NCBI GenBank assembly: GCA_017472255.1
Contig: JAFUQU010000038.1
Coordinates: 186,001-250,000, forward strand
Reading direction: 5' to 3'
Length of the DNA: 64,000 nt
Source: Clostridia bacterium
GTDB lineage: Bacteria > Bacillota > Clostridia > Oscillospirales > CAG-272
This document shows positions 44,983 to 52,330 of this stretch, in pieces; position 1 is the first letter of the stretch; each line of letters begins with the position of its first letter. The notes beneath the pieces are model-generated. The model ran no database searches. It saw only the letters and a program-made list of their open reading frames with translations, and was not told where the DNA came from. The position numbers and the translations under genes are program-made.

Positions 44983-45249
44983 ATGAAAGAAATTATACTC
45001 GACGGCGCGTGCATGACCAGTGTCCGTACCGCTCACGCTCACATAGCGGACAGGCTGGACTTTCCCGCTTATTACGGCGGCAATCTGGACGCCCTCGCCG
45101 ACTGCCTTTCCGAACTGCCGTCCAACCTTTCCATTCTTGTTGAAGATGTTGACCAAATGCGCGAAAATCTCAGCGACTACGCCGACGTGCTGCTGGTTAT
45201 CCTAAACGATAAAGCGAACGAGGTCGGGTTCAGGCTGACTATCCGATAA
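44983..45249 (+). CDS. Barstar-family ribonuclease inhibitor
   Basis: The ATG at 44983 follows GGAGAAG. The 88-residue cytoplasmic protein contains the barstar signature YYGGNLDALADCL with Asp36 and Asp40, equivalent to the acidic residues that plug the barnase active site. It lies directly behind the barnase gene, so it should neutralise the enzyme before export. Its terminator was split by an IS element (see 45259-46892). Confidence 0.92.
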   Translation: MKEIILDGACMTSVRTAHAHIADRLDFPAYYGGNLDALADCLSELPSNLSILVEDVDQMRENLSDYADVLLVILNDKANEVGFRLTIR

Positions 45250-45378
45250 AAATATTAAGGTGCTGCCGCACGGATGTAATGTGCCCCCTGTCAAGTAGAC
45301 AGACTAAAAAACGAAAGAATTTACAAATCAAACGGATTCCATCATCTCCCCCTGCTGCGCAGCAGGGGGAGAATTTCG

Positions 45379-46227
45379 TCACGCGGCGGTGGTGAAGTAA
45401 AACTCGCAAGGTGTCATGTAATTCAGACACTTCTGGTAACGGCGAGTATTGTAAAAGTGTATGTAATCTTCAATGGCTGAAACGAGTGCATCTCGGCTCG
45501 TGAACTTTTTGAGATAGTACATCTCGGATTTCAAGATACCCCACCAACCCTCCATCGGAGCGTTATCAAGGCATCTGCCGACGCGGGACATGCTTTGGAT
45601 CATGCCCGCATCCATAAGTTTTTGGTGAAATACCTTGTTGGTGTACTGAAAACCTCTGTCGCTGTGGAATATAGGTTTTGCCTCAGGATAAAGACTGGTT
45701 GCTTTGTCAAAGGTCGTAAAAACCAATTCATTGTTGTTGCTGTCACCAATCTTGTATGCAATAATGCGCCTGTCATAAAGGTCAAGTATTGCTGAAAGGT
45801 ATAGCTTCTTCACCTCGGAACCAATGTAATACTTAAATTCGGTAACGTCAGTAAGCCATTTTTCGAACGGAACACTTGCTTTGAAATCTCTGTTCAGCAC
45901 ATTCTCGGCAGTAATTTCCGGCGTAGATCTCACATAATCCGGACGTTTTCTGCGAATAACGGATTTTAGTCCGAGGATGCGCATGAGACGGCGAACTCTC
46001 TTAACGTTAATTCTATGTGGAAGCTCGTCGGTCTTTTCTCGGTTAATGGTGATACTCATCTGTCTGTATCCGAGAACTCCGTTGCTTTCCTCATAGAAAT
46101 CTTTTACATATTCTGTAATCTGCTTGTTCAAAAGCTCACTCTTGCTTTGCTTCCTGTTCTTCCACTTATAGTAAGATGATCTGTTCAATTTCAACGCAAT
46201 ACACATTTCCTTTACGGAATAACCCAT
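45379..46227 (-). CDS. IS3-family transposase OrfB (DDE integrase catalytic part)
   Basis: The 282-residue reading frame contains HTH_21-like and rve integrase domains. The DDE acidic residues are visible as WLTDVTEF, FHSDRGFQY and the late NAPMEGWWGILKSE. Translation probably comes as an OrfAB fusion by -1 slippage at the A7 run (46311-46317 on the plus strand): the -1 frame after that run is open all the way into the ATG at 46227. Nothing is visibly damaged, so the element may still be mobile. Confidence 0.93.
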   Translation of the reverse strand: MGYSVKEMCIALKLNRSSYYKWKNRKQSKSELLNKQITEYVKDFYEESNGVLGYRQMSITINREKTDELPHRINVKRVRRLMRILGLKSVIRRKRPDYVRSTPEITAENVLNRDFKASVPFEKWLTDVTEFKYYIGSEVKKLYLSAILDLYDRRIIAYKIGDSNNNELVFTTFDKATSLYPEAKPIFHSDRGFQYTNKVFHQKLMDAGMIQSMSRVGRCLDNAPMEGWWGILKSEMYYLKKFTSRDALVSAIEDYIHFYNTRRYQKCLNYMTPCEFYFTTAA

Positions 46228-46280
46228 ATGTGTGTTAAGAAATTCTATCGCTATGTATATATGTTCTTGGCGAACTCCGG

Positions 46281-46805
46281 TCAGCGACCACCACCTTTCA
46301 GCTCCTGTAGTTTTTTTATGAAGGCATTTTCGATTTCAAGCTGCCTGTTTTTGGCTTCGAGTATCTTTACTTCTGCACGAAGTTTCTCCGTCTCGGTCAT
46401 TTCATCGACCGGCTTTGTTCTGCCTCGGTTGTCCCTCAGCTTGTCCACTCCGCCTTCTTCGTACTTGCGTACCCATGCGTATATTTGCTGGTATGATACT
46501 TTGTATGTCTCTACTGTTAAGCCGTAATCCTTGTTATGCTCTATGCAGAAGGCTACGATCTTTGCACGTTCTTCTTGTGTGGTCTTTCTTCCCTTGGTCA
46601 TATAGATTTCTCCTTTGGCGCTGCTACGCTCCTTAAATTCTCTATGACCATTATACCATATTATCCATCTGCTGAGGACATGATCATTTGATATTCCGTA
46701 TTTTTTACAAACTGTTCGCAAACTTCCTTCGCCTTTTAAGTATGCTTCTACTGCTTGTTGCTTTATTTCTACGCTATATTTCCGTTGCTTTCCTCGTCTT
46801 GACAT
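46281..46805 (-). CDS. IS3-family OrfA (DNA-binding part, IS150 subgroup)
   Basis: The 174-residue protein has two helix-turn-helix regions (KYSVEIKQQAVEAYLKGEGS and RTVCKKYGISNDHVLSRW; then VSYQQIYAWVRKYEEGG). A C-terminal coiled coil (TEKLRAEVKILEAKNRQLEI) can mediate dimer formation. This double-HTH layout and length fit the IS150 subgroup. It binds the element ends and is also the N-terminal part of the frameshifted transposase. Confidence 0.92.
   Translation of the reverse strand: MSRRGKQRKYSVEIKQQAVEAYLKGEGSLRTVCKKYGISNDHVLSRWIIWYNGHREFKERSSAKGEIYMTKGRKTTQEERAKIVAFCIEHNKDYGLTVETYKVSYQQIYAWVRKYEEGGVDKLRDNRGRTKPVDEMTETEKLRAEVKILEAKNRQLEIENAFIKKLQELKGGGR
46311..46317 (-). other. Probable programmed -1 frameshift site of the IS element
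   Basis: On the minus strand a run of seven A near the end of orfA (codons ATA AAA AAA CTA) allows -1 slippage. The -1 frame is open from there through the orfB ATG, which would yield an OrfAB fusion transposase. Confidence 0.7.
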
Positions 46806-46908
46806 AAATTAACCCCCTTATTGTAGTCTCGATTACTTTTTGTTTTTTCGAGTGTCTACTATAAGGGGATTATATCAATGTGCAGCAGCACCTCGTTTTC
46901 TTCTGCTG

Positions 46909-48387
46909 TCAATCGGTGGTCAGCACGGCGTCATACGCCATATTATAGCTCAGTCCGAACAGCGCGCAGACCTGGCTGTCGGGATCGACCGGTCCGGTAT
47001 ACTCCATATACCGCCCGGCGTGCTGGGTTACATATCCATCATGGAAATCGCCCTGACGGTTGAAATCCTCGATCACCAGCCACAGATCGCAGAGCGTGAT
47101 CCCCTCTATCCCGCCGTAATCGCAGATATAATCCAGTCGAAGCTCATCGCCCCACTGTCCCTCATAGCAGGAAACCGAAGTAACCGCAAGCGTCAGCTCA
47201 CCCACCGTAAGCATCAGCGGCTCATCGAATGCCACAGTCTCGCCCGGTGTCAGGCGGGGCAGTCGGATGGAATCGAAAGCGCTCTCATCCCAATCGTTCG
47301 GGTTGAGCGAATAGCTCTTGACACTGCTTATCTTAACCCGGATTTCGTCCACCCGGATGCTTTCAATCTCCGACGCGGGTATCTCCTCACCGAGCACGTA
47401 ACCGATGGATGCCAGCGTGAAATTGCGCTCCCAGACATACTGGTCGAGAATCACCCTTTCCCTCTCTTCGGAGGTCAGCCCGTCAAGATATTCCCACAAC
47501 CTTTCCAGCGCTTCCTCACTGTACTGGACGGCAATCCGCTGATAGCCGGACAGATCGTACAGTTCATACTCGCTGCCGTCCGCCATGCGTACAATCGGGT
47601 TGTTGGCGTAACCGCCGTCGCCACAGAAACCGTAGACGGTTTCATATGACAGACCGGTCAGCGGCGCATCATCGATAATATCCATCTCCACCGCCACAAT
47701 CCGGCTCTGCGGCGCGAGACGGTAAACAGACATCCGTATGCCGTTTTTCTCGCTTGTCATACAGTGATCCACGCTGTCATAGGGGATCGTGTTTATCGCA
47801 GCCGATACCGCCGGTCTGAAGCTGCCCGCAGTAAGCGTAAACGCCGATGTAAAATTCTCCACCTCCGAAAAAGTGAAGATGCGGTAGGCGTTCATATGCT
47901 CATCTCCGTCGGGCGTATATGTCCGACCGTCCGCCAGCGTCAGGGACAGGCTGTCAATATAGTTCCAGTTCGGCACAACATCGTCGGATTCGCTCTCCGG
48001 CTTATACACATAGACCGTCAGCGTACCGTCAAGACCGCCCTCTCCGTCCTCTTCTCCGATAAACAGCGTGGCGTCCACAACCGCCTCTCCGATCATCATC
48101 GGCTGCTCGTTGGTATAAACCACCGTCGTTTCAGCATCCGCAAAGCCCTGTCCCGGACGGAAAATTCGCGAGGTCAACGCGGTACCCGCGATACTGACAG
48201 TCAGCAGCACGGCCAGCATAGCCGCCAGCGGCAGAATCCGGCGGATCTGTAAACGGCGGTAGCCCGCAGCTTTTACGCGATTCAGCCGCTTCGCCATGGC
48301 CTGCGCCTGAGCGGATACATCCTCACAGCGCTCGGTCTGATAGTATTCATACAGCATTTGTTCCAGTTTATCAGGATTGGTACGCAT
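46909..48387 (-). CDS. Membrane protein, putative anti-sigma factor
   Basis: The 492-residue protein has a basic cytoplasmic N-terminal segment of about 50 residues and a single transmembrane helix (about 51-72, ILPLAAMLAVLLTVSIAGTA). A large extracytoplasmic beta-rich domain follows, resembling DUF4179-type proteins from sigma/anti-sigma operons. Its start overlaps the upstream ECF sigma gene by 17 bp. The topology and overlap suggest it sequesters that sigma factor and releases it after an envelope signal. No ZAS-type zinc motif is present. Confidence 0.7.
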   Translation of the reverse strand: MRTNPDKLEQMLYEYYQTERCEDVSAQAQAMAKRLNRVKAAGYRRLQIRRILPLAAMLAVLLTVSIAGTALTSRIFRPGQGFADAETTVVYTNEQPMMIGEAVVDATLFIGEEDGEGGLDGTLTVYVYKPESESDDVVPNWNYIDSLSLTLADGRTYTPDGDEHMNAYRIFTFSEVENFTSAFTLTAGSFRPAVSAAINTIPYDSVDHCMTSEKNGIRMSVYRLAPQSRIVAVEMDIIDDAPLTGLSYETVYGFCGDGGYANNPIVRMADGSEYELYDLSGYQRIAVQYSEEALERLWEYLDGLTSEERERVILDQYVWERNFTLASIGYVLGEEIPASEIESIRVDEIRVKISSVKSYSLNPNDWDESAFDSIRLPRLTPGETVAFDEPLMLTVGELTLAVTSVSCYEGQWGDELRLDYICDYGGIEGITLCDLWLVIEDFNRQGDFHDGYVTQHAGRYMEYTGPVDPDSQVCALFGLSYNMAYDAVLTTD

Positions 48388-48907
48388 TTTGTTCCCCCTC
48401 CGTCAGATGTTCTCTCAGCTTCTTTTTCGCGCGGTTGACCCGCATTTTCAGCACCGCCTCATTGGTGCGCAGAATGGACGCGATCTCCGCCCATGTATAG
48501 CCCTCGCCGTAATGCAGGCGAAAGAGCATCTGCGTCTCGGGCGGCAGGGTGGACAGCAGACTGTCCAGTGTGTCGGAAAAATATTCGTCCTCCGACGCCA
48601 TATCCCCGGGCAGCTCCGCATGACGGCTTCGCTCCCGTTTGAGACGGCGGTAGTAGTCGGCGGCACGGTTTTTCGCGCAGCGGATAAACCACGCCTGTTC
48701 TTCCTCCGCCGTCAGTGCCCGGGGCGGTTTGCGCAAATACTGCAAAAACACGTCCTGCACCGCGTCTTCCACCTCCGCCGCACCGTAACGTGCCAGCCAT
48801 GAGCGGCAGATGCGCGTTACCAGCGGATAATATTCAGCCACAATCCCTGCAGTATCCAGCGACCTGCGGTCATTCATGGAATAGGTTTCCACGGATTGCG
48901 CTTCCAT
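48371..48907 (-). CDS. ECF-type RNA polymerase sigma factor
   Basis: The 178-residue protein has sigma region 2 (YYPLVTRICRSWL, DAVQDVFLQYL, AWFIRCAKNRAADYYRR) and region 4 (LLSTLPPETQMLFRLHYGEG, then YTWAEIASILRTNEAVLKMR). It directs RNA polymerase to a dedicated promoter set. AAGGAG precedes the ATG at 48907. It overlaps the anti-sigma-like gene and is divergent from a second sigma gene at 49106. Confidence 0.92.
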   Translation of the reverse strand: MEAQSVETYSMNDRRSLDTAGIVAEYYPLVTRICRSWLARYGAAEVEDAVQDVFLQYLRKPPRALTAEEEQAWFIRCAKNRAADYYRRLKRERSRHAELPGDMASEDEYFSDTLDSLLSTLPPETQMLFRLHYGEGYTWAEIASILRTNEAVLKMRVNRAKKKLREHLTEGEQNAYQS

Positions 48908-48932
48908 TGAATCACGCTCCTTTGTTTGTTCT

Positions 48933-48953
48933 TTATGAAAGCTGCTTTCATAA
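48933..48953. promoter_or_regulatory. Perfect 10-bp palindrome between the divergent sigma genes
   Basis: TTATGAAAGC, one central T and GCTTTCATAA form a perfect inverted repeat 26 bp upstream of the leftward sigma start. It could be an operator or a leader hairpin that affects either sigma operon. Confidence 0.6.
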
Positions 48954-49105
48954 GATTAAGACGATACAGGGAGACAAAAAGTAACACGAAACTGAAGTTT
49001 GTAAAAAATAAATTTAAATTTTTTCAAAATTCGCCGCACTTTTCTGTAAGATTTCCCGTCCAAAAGGGTACATATGGTATAGAAACCCCAAAAGGAGGTC
49101 TGACC

Positions 49106-49645
49106 TTGAACGATATCGCCATCATTGAGCTGTTCTGGCAGCGCTCGGAGCGCGCCATCGAGCGGCTGGCGGAAAAATACGGACGGCTCGCCGAATCAGT
49201 GGCCATGAATATCCTGCACGACCGGCTCGATACCGAGGAATGCATGAACGACAGCTATCTGGGTATGTGGAATTCCCTGCCGCCCGAACGCCCCCGGATG
49301 CTGCCCGCCTATTTCACCGCCATCACCCGGAATCTCGCCCTTAAGCGCTGCCGTTACCGGCATACCGCCGGACGCAGCGCCATCCTGTGCGAGCTGACCG
49401 ATCTCTGCGGAAGCACACCTTCGCCGGAGGAGGAGCTGAACGAGGCAGCGCGCATTATCGGCGAATTTCTTGAAAAGCTGGACAAGCCCTCCCGGGTGTT
49501 GTTCATGCGGCGGTATTATCTCTGCGAGAGCGTTGCGGACGCGGCGGAAGCGATCGGCATCAGCGAGAATACCGCAGGAGTAAGACTTTCCCGGATGCGG
49601 GCAAAGCTGAAAAAGATGCTGGAAAGTGAGGGGATTCTCGTATGA
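49106..49645 (+). CDS. ECF-type RNA polymerase sigma factor
   Basis: I choose the TTG at 49106, seven nt after AAAGGAGG; the longer in-frame ORF adds an implausible Lys/Phe-rich leader. The 179-residue product has region 2 (CMNDSYLGMWNSLPPE, AYFTAITRNLALKRCRYR) and region 4 (FLEKLDKPSRVLFMRRYYL, SVADAAEAIGISENTAGVRL). It overlaps the following LRR gene by 4 bp (ATGA). Its sequence differs clearly from the divergent sigma factor, so the two probably recognise different promoters. Confidence 0.9.
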   Translation: MNDIAIIELFWQRSERAIERLAEKYGRLAESVAMNILHDRLDTEECMNDSYLGMWNSLPPERPRMLPAYFTAITRNLALKRCRYRHTAGRSAILCELTDLCGSTPSPEEELNEAARIIGEFLEKLDKPSRVLFMRRYYLCESVADAAEAIGISENTAGVRLSRMRAKLKKMLESEGILV

Positions 49646-51723
49646 CTGAACTGGATTTTCTGGAAGCGGTCGGCCGCGTGGACGAGCGTTATGTGGTCGA
49701 ATGCCTGAACTATCATAAACCGCGCCGCAGCGGTCTTCGCTATGCGCAGGCCGCCGCGTGGATTGCCGCCTGTCTGCTGATGATTGTCAGCGCGTCGCTG
49801 ATTTTTCTTCATCAGCCGATTGTGGAGGTGGACGGCTTCTGCATACAGGGCGGCGTGCTGCTGGCTTACACCGGCGACGATACGGAGGTGAATATCCCCG
49901 AAACGGTGCGCGAAATCGCCGATTATGCCTTCTATGAAAACGCCAACGCATCGCAGATCGAGGTGATAAATCTGGGCGCGGGAACAAAAAAGGTGAGCGT
50001 CAACTCCTTTGCCGGACTGACCGGGCTGATTGAGCTGAAAATCTCTGCGGAGAACAAATCCTTCGTCTATGAAGACGGCATCGTCATGACCGCCGACGGG
50101 GAGATTTTCCTGAAATACGAGCGAACCGGCGAGACCTCCTACACCCTGCCCGAAAGCGTGAAATACATCGCTGCCCACGCATTCCAGAACTGTGATCTGG
50201 AGAGCGTTGACTTCGGTGACAGCCTGACTTATGTCGGCTATAACGCCTTTGCCGACTGTCACAGGCTGACTGCCATCAACCTCCCCGATTCGGTGACAAT
50301 CATCGACGAAGGCGCGTTTGCGTACTGCACCTCGGCAGTGGACGGACATATTCCCGACTCCGCTTATGTGGGAAACAACGCGTTTGAAGCGGTGCCATTT
50401 TATCTGACGCGGCTGGCCGGACTTCCCTGCCCGCTGGAGGAAATCAAGCGCGGGCTGATTACGCCCTCTCAGGCCATTCAGCGGAGCAATCTGGATTCGC
50501 TGGAAGCGCAGATCGAGTATGTCCTCGCCTCCCTCGCCGGAATCGATTACACCCCGGATGATGCCGCTAAGTTCGCCTACGGCGCTGTCCACTCTATGCC
50601 GGAGGTTCCGGAGGGCTATGTCATCCCCACGGAATTTACATGGGATCAGCTCACCTACGCCGACCGTGGCTGGGGCAATACCGGCATCTACGATGTACAG
50701 ATTCTCCTGCCCTGTGACGGCTTCACCATTGTGATGCAGGCATATAGCTATGACACCAATGATGCGCTGTATTGGTCGGATGTGCGCTTCCGGCTTACCG
50801 GCGTTTTCCTGATGTCTGACGAAACGGGCGAATCCGCCGAAGACAGCCACGGCTGGTCGTATACCTTCGATGTTGAGGACGGGATATGGAAGGCCATTAC
50901 CTTTACTCATGAGGATGGTCGGATTGTGCGAAGTGCCGGCGGACGCCTGAGCATGACCGAATACCGTCTGATCTGGTCGCCGGAGGGTACGCGCTGCGCC
51001 GTGGAATGGACAAACGGCGGACAAACCTTCTTCTATATTCAGATTCTGAACAACGACAAGGTATATGATTATTATGACTACAACGACTACATCAATAAAT
51101 ATTTCGGCGAATATCAGACCGGGACGCTGGTCTGGGTGGACGAGGACACCGTGGAGGGCGAGAACGAGTTCGGACGCTTTTCCTTCGACGTGTTCGATGT
51201 GGAACCGGTGCAGCTCACATGGGATGAATGGCTCCACGACCCGAACAACACGGAGCGGGTCAGAGTTACCCACCAATCAGACCCTTATCCGGTCACTCTC
51301 GATATTCCTGCCACATGGAGCCTCCGTACCGTCTATTACGACAACCTTCGCGAGGACGCGGGCAAGGATGGCTATCGGCTGCTGTTTAACTGCGGTATCC
51401 TGATGGAACTGATGACCGACAGCCAAGGCGAGTGGTCGCTGGAAAACCTGCGAGGCACCGGATGGCTGAATGACAATGTGGTGGATATCCTCTACGGAAC
51501 CTCCGCACAGGGGTATGATTATGTGATCCTGCGGAATGTCCCGCGTTATTATGAAACTCATACCTGCGACGATAAGGAGGGGCAGTATATCGTAGTGTTC
51601 CGCGTGAACGGAAAAGCGGTGTTTAACTTCGCGCTGACTGTCTATGAAGACGATGCAGACACCTATCTGGAGGATATGCTCTATCCGATCATCGACAGCG
51701 TAACAATCATGGAGTCCGAGTAA
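49642..51723 (+). CDS. LRR_5 (BspA-like) membrane protein, putative anti-sigma factor
   Basis: The 693-residue protein begins with a short cytoplasmic part (ELDFLEAVGRVDERYV) and one transmembrane helix (about 38-57). A BspA-type leucine-rich region follows (about 75-265; TVREIADYAFYEN, SVKYIAAHAFQNC, TIIDEGAFAYC). The remainder is a large beta-rich ectodomain. Its start overlaps the sigma stop codon, so it is probably the cognate sigma regulator with an external sensor. LRR_5 domains often bind host or bacterial surface molecules. The anti-sigma role is inferred from layout only. Confidence 0.72.
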   Translation: MTELDFLEAVGRVDERYVVECLNYHKPRRSGLRYAQAAAWIAACLLMIVSASLIFLHQPIVEVDGFCIQGGVLLAYTGDDTEVNIPETVREIADYAFYENANASQIEVINLGAGTKKVSVNSFAGLTGLIELKISAENKSFVYEDGIVMTADGEIFLKYERTGETSYTLPESVKYIAAHAFQNCDLESVDFGDSLTYVGYNAFADCHRLTAINLPDSVTIIDEGAFAYCTSAVDGHIPDSAYVGNNAFEAVPFYLTRLAGLPCPLEEIKRGLITPSQAIQRSNLDSLEAQIEYVLASLAGIDYTPDDAAKFAYGAVHSMPEVPEGYVIPTEFTWDQLTYADRGWGNTGIYDVQILLPCDGFTIVMQAYSYDTNDALYWSDVRFRLTGVFLMSDETGESAEDSHGWSYTFDVEDGIWKAITFTHEDGRIVRSAGGRLSMTEYRLIWSPEGTRCAVEWTNGGQTFFYIQILNNDKVYDYYDYNDYINKYFGEYQTGTLVWVDEDTVEGENEFGRFSFDVFDVEPVQLTWDEWLHDPNNTERVRVTHQSDPYPVTLDIPATWSLRTVYYDNLREDAGKDGYRLLFNCGILMELMTDSQGEWSLENLRGTGWLNDNVVDILYGTSAQGYDYVILRNVPRYYETHTCDDKEGQYIVVFRVNGKAVFNFALTVYEDDADTYLEDMLYPIIDSVTIMESE

Positions 51724-51730
51724 AAATGAC

Positions 51731-51755
51731 GGGTGCCGCGTCAAACGCGGCACCC
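51731..51755. terminator. Bidirectional terminator
   Basis: GGGTGCCGCGT and ACGCGGCACCC pair perfectly around a CAA loop between the convergent LRR and Spo0A_C genes. Confidence 0.8.
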
Positions 51756-51761
51756 TCCCGT

Positions 51762-52127
51762 TTATAGATGTCCATAATACATACTGCGCAGCTTATCCCG
51801 GATGGCCATCACAAATTCGGTGGGCGTGGGACGGACGTCATCGTGATAGTCTTCCTTGCCGAAGCATTCGGACAGCACCTCCAAATCGCCCTGATAGCAG
51901 ACCGTGTCAATGGTGCGACGGATGGTTCCCTCCACACCGGCTTCGGTGGTATGACAGCGGCGGGCGATATGCCAGTACAGCTCCTTCAGCTCCAGCCTCG
52001 TGGGACAATCCGCGCCCAGCAGAATATACATAGCACAGCGCAGATAGCGGCAGCCCGCACGGTTTACCGGCAGCCCCAGACGCACGAACAGCCTGGATGT
52101 CAGGCGGTCAATTTCTTCCTCAGTCAT
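51762..52127 (-). CDS. Receiver-less Spo0A_C-domain DNA-binding protein
   Basis: The ATG at 52127 follows GGAGG; a longer in-frame extension is possible but lacks a site. The 121-residue protein is essentially only a Spo0A C-terminal domain. LGLPVNRAGCRYLRCAMY corresponds to the start, RCHTTEAGVEGTIRRTID to the recognition helix, and RPTPTEFVMAIRDKLR to the end of the domain. Without a phosphorylation site it would bind DNA constitutively. It may compete with the full-length Spo0A-like protein at 22676-23473. Target genes are unknown. Confidence 0.8.
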   Translation of the reverse strand: MTEEEIDRLTSRLFVRLGLPVNRAGCRYLRCAMYILLGADCPTRLELKELYWHIARRCHTTEAGVEGTIRRTIDTVCYQGDLEVLSECFGKEDYHDDVRPTPTEFVMAIRDKLRSMYYGHL

Positions 52128-52234
52128 ATGTTTCCTCCTGCCGGGCATATCGGTATTTGATGTAATATCGGTGAACGTGTTTGTCAAAAAGCACGTGCAG
52201 ACACTCCTCTCATTCAGTAAAACCACGTTTCAAC

Positions 52235-52263
52235 AGTATATCATATTTATGAAGCAAAATCAA
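52235..52263 (-). promoter_or_regulatory. Sigma-A type promoter, leftward
   Basis: On the minus strand TTGATT (52258-52263), 17 bp and TATACT (52235-52240). A second possible -35 (TTGACA at about 52181-52186) with a poor -10 lies nearer the gene. Confidence 0.5.
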
Positions 52264-52282
52264 GAGTTTCATGAAAAAACGT

Positions 52283-52312
52283 GAGAAGCCCCCGCCGCAG
52301 CGGGGGCTTCTC
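52283..52312. terminator. Terminator after the solute-binding gene
   Basis: GAGAAGCCCCCGC pairs perfectly with GCGGGGGCTTCTC around a CGCA loop. It ends the leftward solute-binding transcript. Confidence 0.85.
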
Positions 52313-52330
52313 ATGTTTATGTGACAGAGG

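Larger units (their letters stand above)
45278..46879 (-). mobile_element. IS3-family insertion sequence (IS150-like), about 1.6 kb
   Basis: The element carries overlapping orfA and orfB. Its ends share AGTAGACA behind a CCCCT-type tract in opposite orientation (left GTGCCCCCTGTCAAGTAGACAG, near the left border). AATGTGC occurs at both borders (45278-45284 and 46877-46883) and includes a probable AAT target duplication. The exact ends are uncertain by a few bases. Transposase genes look intact. Confidence 0.85.
45259..46892. terminator. Terminator hairpin split by an IS insertion
   Basis: The left arm GGTGCTGCCGCAC (45259-45271) follows barstar. The complementary right arm GTGCAGCAGCACC (46880-46892), with a TCGTTTT tail, lies on the far side of the IS element. 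Joining the flanks gives a 13-bp stem with one mismatch and a short loop, matching the style of other terminators in this window. Confidence 0.75.

Noticed and set aside
49516..51276. A 586-codon leftward open frame opposite the LRR gene
   Set aside because: Antisense shadow of the sigma/LRR operon; no start signals and no recognisable motif.
52180..52188. TTTGTCAAA, an exact match to the Spo0A box consensus upstream of the Spo0A_C gene
   Set aside because: On the other strand it is simply a TTGACA-containing promoter-like string, and about one such match is expected by chance in 64 kb.
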